Below, in pieces: positions 63,404 to 64,000 of a stretch of 64,000 nucleotides of DNA. This stretch comes from Duganella fentianensis (lineage in GTDB: Bacteria > Pseudomonadota > Gammaproteobacteria > Burkholderiales > Burkholderiaceae_D), in assembly GCF_009857835.1 (NCBI RefSeq), contig NZ_WWCL01000001.1, forward strand, positions 744,001-808,000, in the 5' to 3' direction. The notes beneath the pieces were generated by a model, which was given only the letters and a program-made list of their open reading frames with translations, was not told where the DNA came from and did not search any database. The translations under genes were made by a program, and so were the position numbers. The number at the start of each line of letters is the position of its first letter. Within the stretch, counting starts at the first letter, position 1.

Positions 63404-64000
63404 ATGGCTAGCACAACCCACGATACGCCAGCGGCGCTGAAGCCGTTTGCACCGCCGGCGCCGGGCGAGAAGGTCAGCGCCCGCACCTGGATGGCGGTAG
63501 CGGCAGGGATGCTGGGCGCCTTCATGGCGGTGCTCGATATCCAGATCACCAACTCCTCGCTCAAGGATATCCTCGGCACGCTCTCGGCCACGCAGGAAGA
63601 AGGTTCGTGGATCGCCACCGCCTATCTGGTGGCCGAAATCATCATCATCCCCATGACGGGTCTGATGACGCGCGTGTTCGGCATGCGCGCCTACATGATG
63701 GGCACGACTTCGCTGTTCCTGCTGTGCTCTACGCTGTGCGGCTTCGCCTGGAATCTGCCCAGCATGATCGTGTTCCGCATGATGCAGGGCTTTACCGGCG
63801 GTGCACTGATTCCGATGGCGATGACGCTGGTGATGGCCAAGCTGCCGGCCACCAAGCGCGCGACCGGTATGGCGATCTTCGGCCTGACGGCCACGCTGGC
63901 GCCTTCCATGGGCCCCACCTTCGGCGGCTACCTGAGCGAGCTGTATGGCTGGCCTTCGATCTTCTACATTAACTGGGGCCCCGGCCTGCTGCTGATCGCC
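63404..64000 (+). CDS. emrB: EmrB/QacA (DHA2) MFS efflux pump, C-terminus outside window
   Basis: The open frame runs 199 codons from ATG 63404 to the window edge, with AAGGAG 7 bases upstream. RTWMAVAAGMLGAFMAVLDIQITNSSLKDI carries the DHA2 motif LDxxxxNxSL in helix 1. GSWIATAYLVAEIIIIPMTG and MMQGFTGGALIPMAMTL follow, then GPTFGGYLSELYGWPSIFYINW, the motif C region of drug antiporters. It should export hydrophobic compounds with EmrA. The remaining 300 or so residues lie beyond the edge. Confidence 0.95.
   Translation, partial: MASTTHDTPAALKPFAPPAPGEKVSARTWMAVAAGMLGAFMAVLDIQITNSSLKDILGTLSATQEEGSWIATAYLVAEIIIIPMTGLMTRVFGMRAYMMGTTSLFLLCSTLCGFAWNLPSMIVFRMMQGFTGGALIPMAMTLVMAKLPATKRATGMAIFGLTATLAPSMGPTFGGYLSELYGWPSIFYINWGPGLLLIA

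Overview
The window is a chromosomal segment of a betaproteobacterium, most probably family Oxalobacteraceae (Janthinobacterium/Massilia/Duganella relatives). This rests on GC-rich codon use, a glucokinase-HexR fusion, a lipoyl domain on dihydrolipoamide dehydrogenase, a small Trp-rich protein, a DUF2486-like gene beside holC, and the groESL / zapA / 6S RNA / lgt / ilvD neighbourhood. No phage, plasmid, insertion sequence with a transposase, CRISPR array, rRNA or tRNA was seen.

Bases 1-31123 are a large starch/maltodextrin utilisation locus. A TonB-dependent receptor (4493-7342) should carry oligosaccharides across the outer membrane. Exported hydrolases shorten them: a six-hairpin glycosidase (partial at the left edge), a neopullulanase/cyclomaltodextrinase-type GH13, a GH31 alpha-glucosidase, a MalS-like GH13 amylase and a pullulanase followed by a small lipoprotein. 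An SLC45-type MFS permease should import maltose, a cytoplasmic GH13 alpha-glucosidase cleaves it, and the glucokinase half of a Glk-HexR fusion phosphorylates glucose; phosphoglucomutase links Glc-1-P and Glc-6-P. Interleaved are two paralogous flavin-dependent halogenases, an ACE-like M2 dipeptidase, a POT-family peptide transporter and a chemoreceptor with a zinc-binding CZB domain. Fifteen-base palindromes of the form TGTAGT-N3-ACTACA, or weaker versions, lie in all three divergent promoter regions of the locus and upstream of the pullulanase; the resident HexR domain is the natural candidate to bind them.

Bases 31124-35470 are accessory: a nested-palindrome REPIN/MITE-like element, a His-rich YqjI/PadR-type regulator coupled to an MFS exporter, an unknown membrane-anchored protein, an SMP-30 sugar lactonase and a small unknown protein.

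Bases 35511-56607 are mostly housekeeping: groEL-groES with a CIRCE element, a TIGR02449-like gene with zapA and 6S RNA, an EVE-domain protein, a TauE/SafE permease, lgt, a LysR regulator divergent from ilvD, a small cytochrome c, a LivK-type binding protein, holC, oligopeptidase A, folD and the aceE-aceF-lpdA pyruvate dehydrogenase operon.

Bases 56633-64000 carry an electrophile-stress-like unit (HxlR regulator, Old Yellow Enzyme, quinone oxidoreductase) with twin operators, an M20 peptidase, a 60-residue unknown, and a TetR regulator divergent from an EmrA/EmrB efflux pair that runs off the right edge.

All functions are inferred from motifs and context by reading; no database search was run. 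Starts were moved downstream of the longest open frame wherever a ribosome binding site or signal peptide favoured it.
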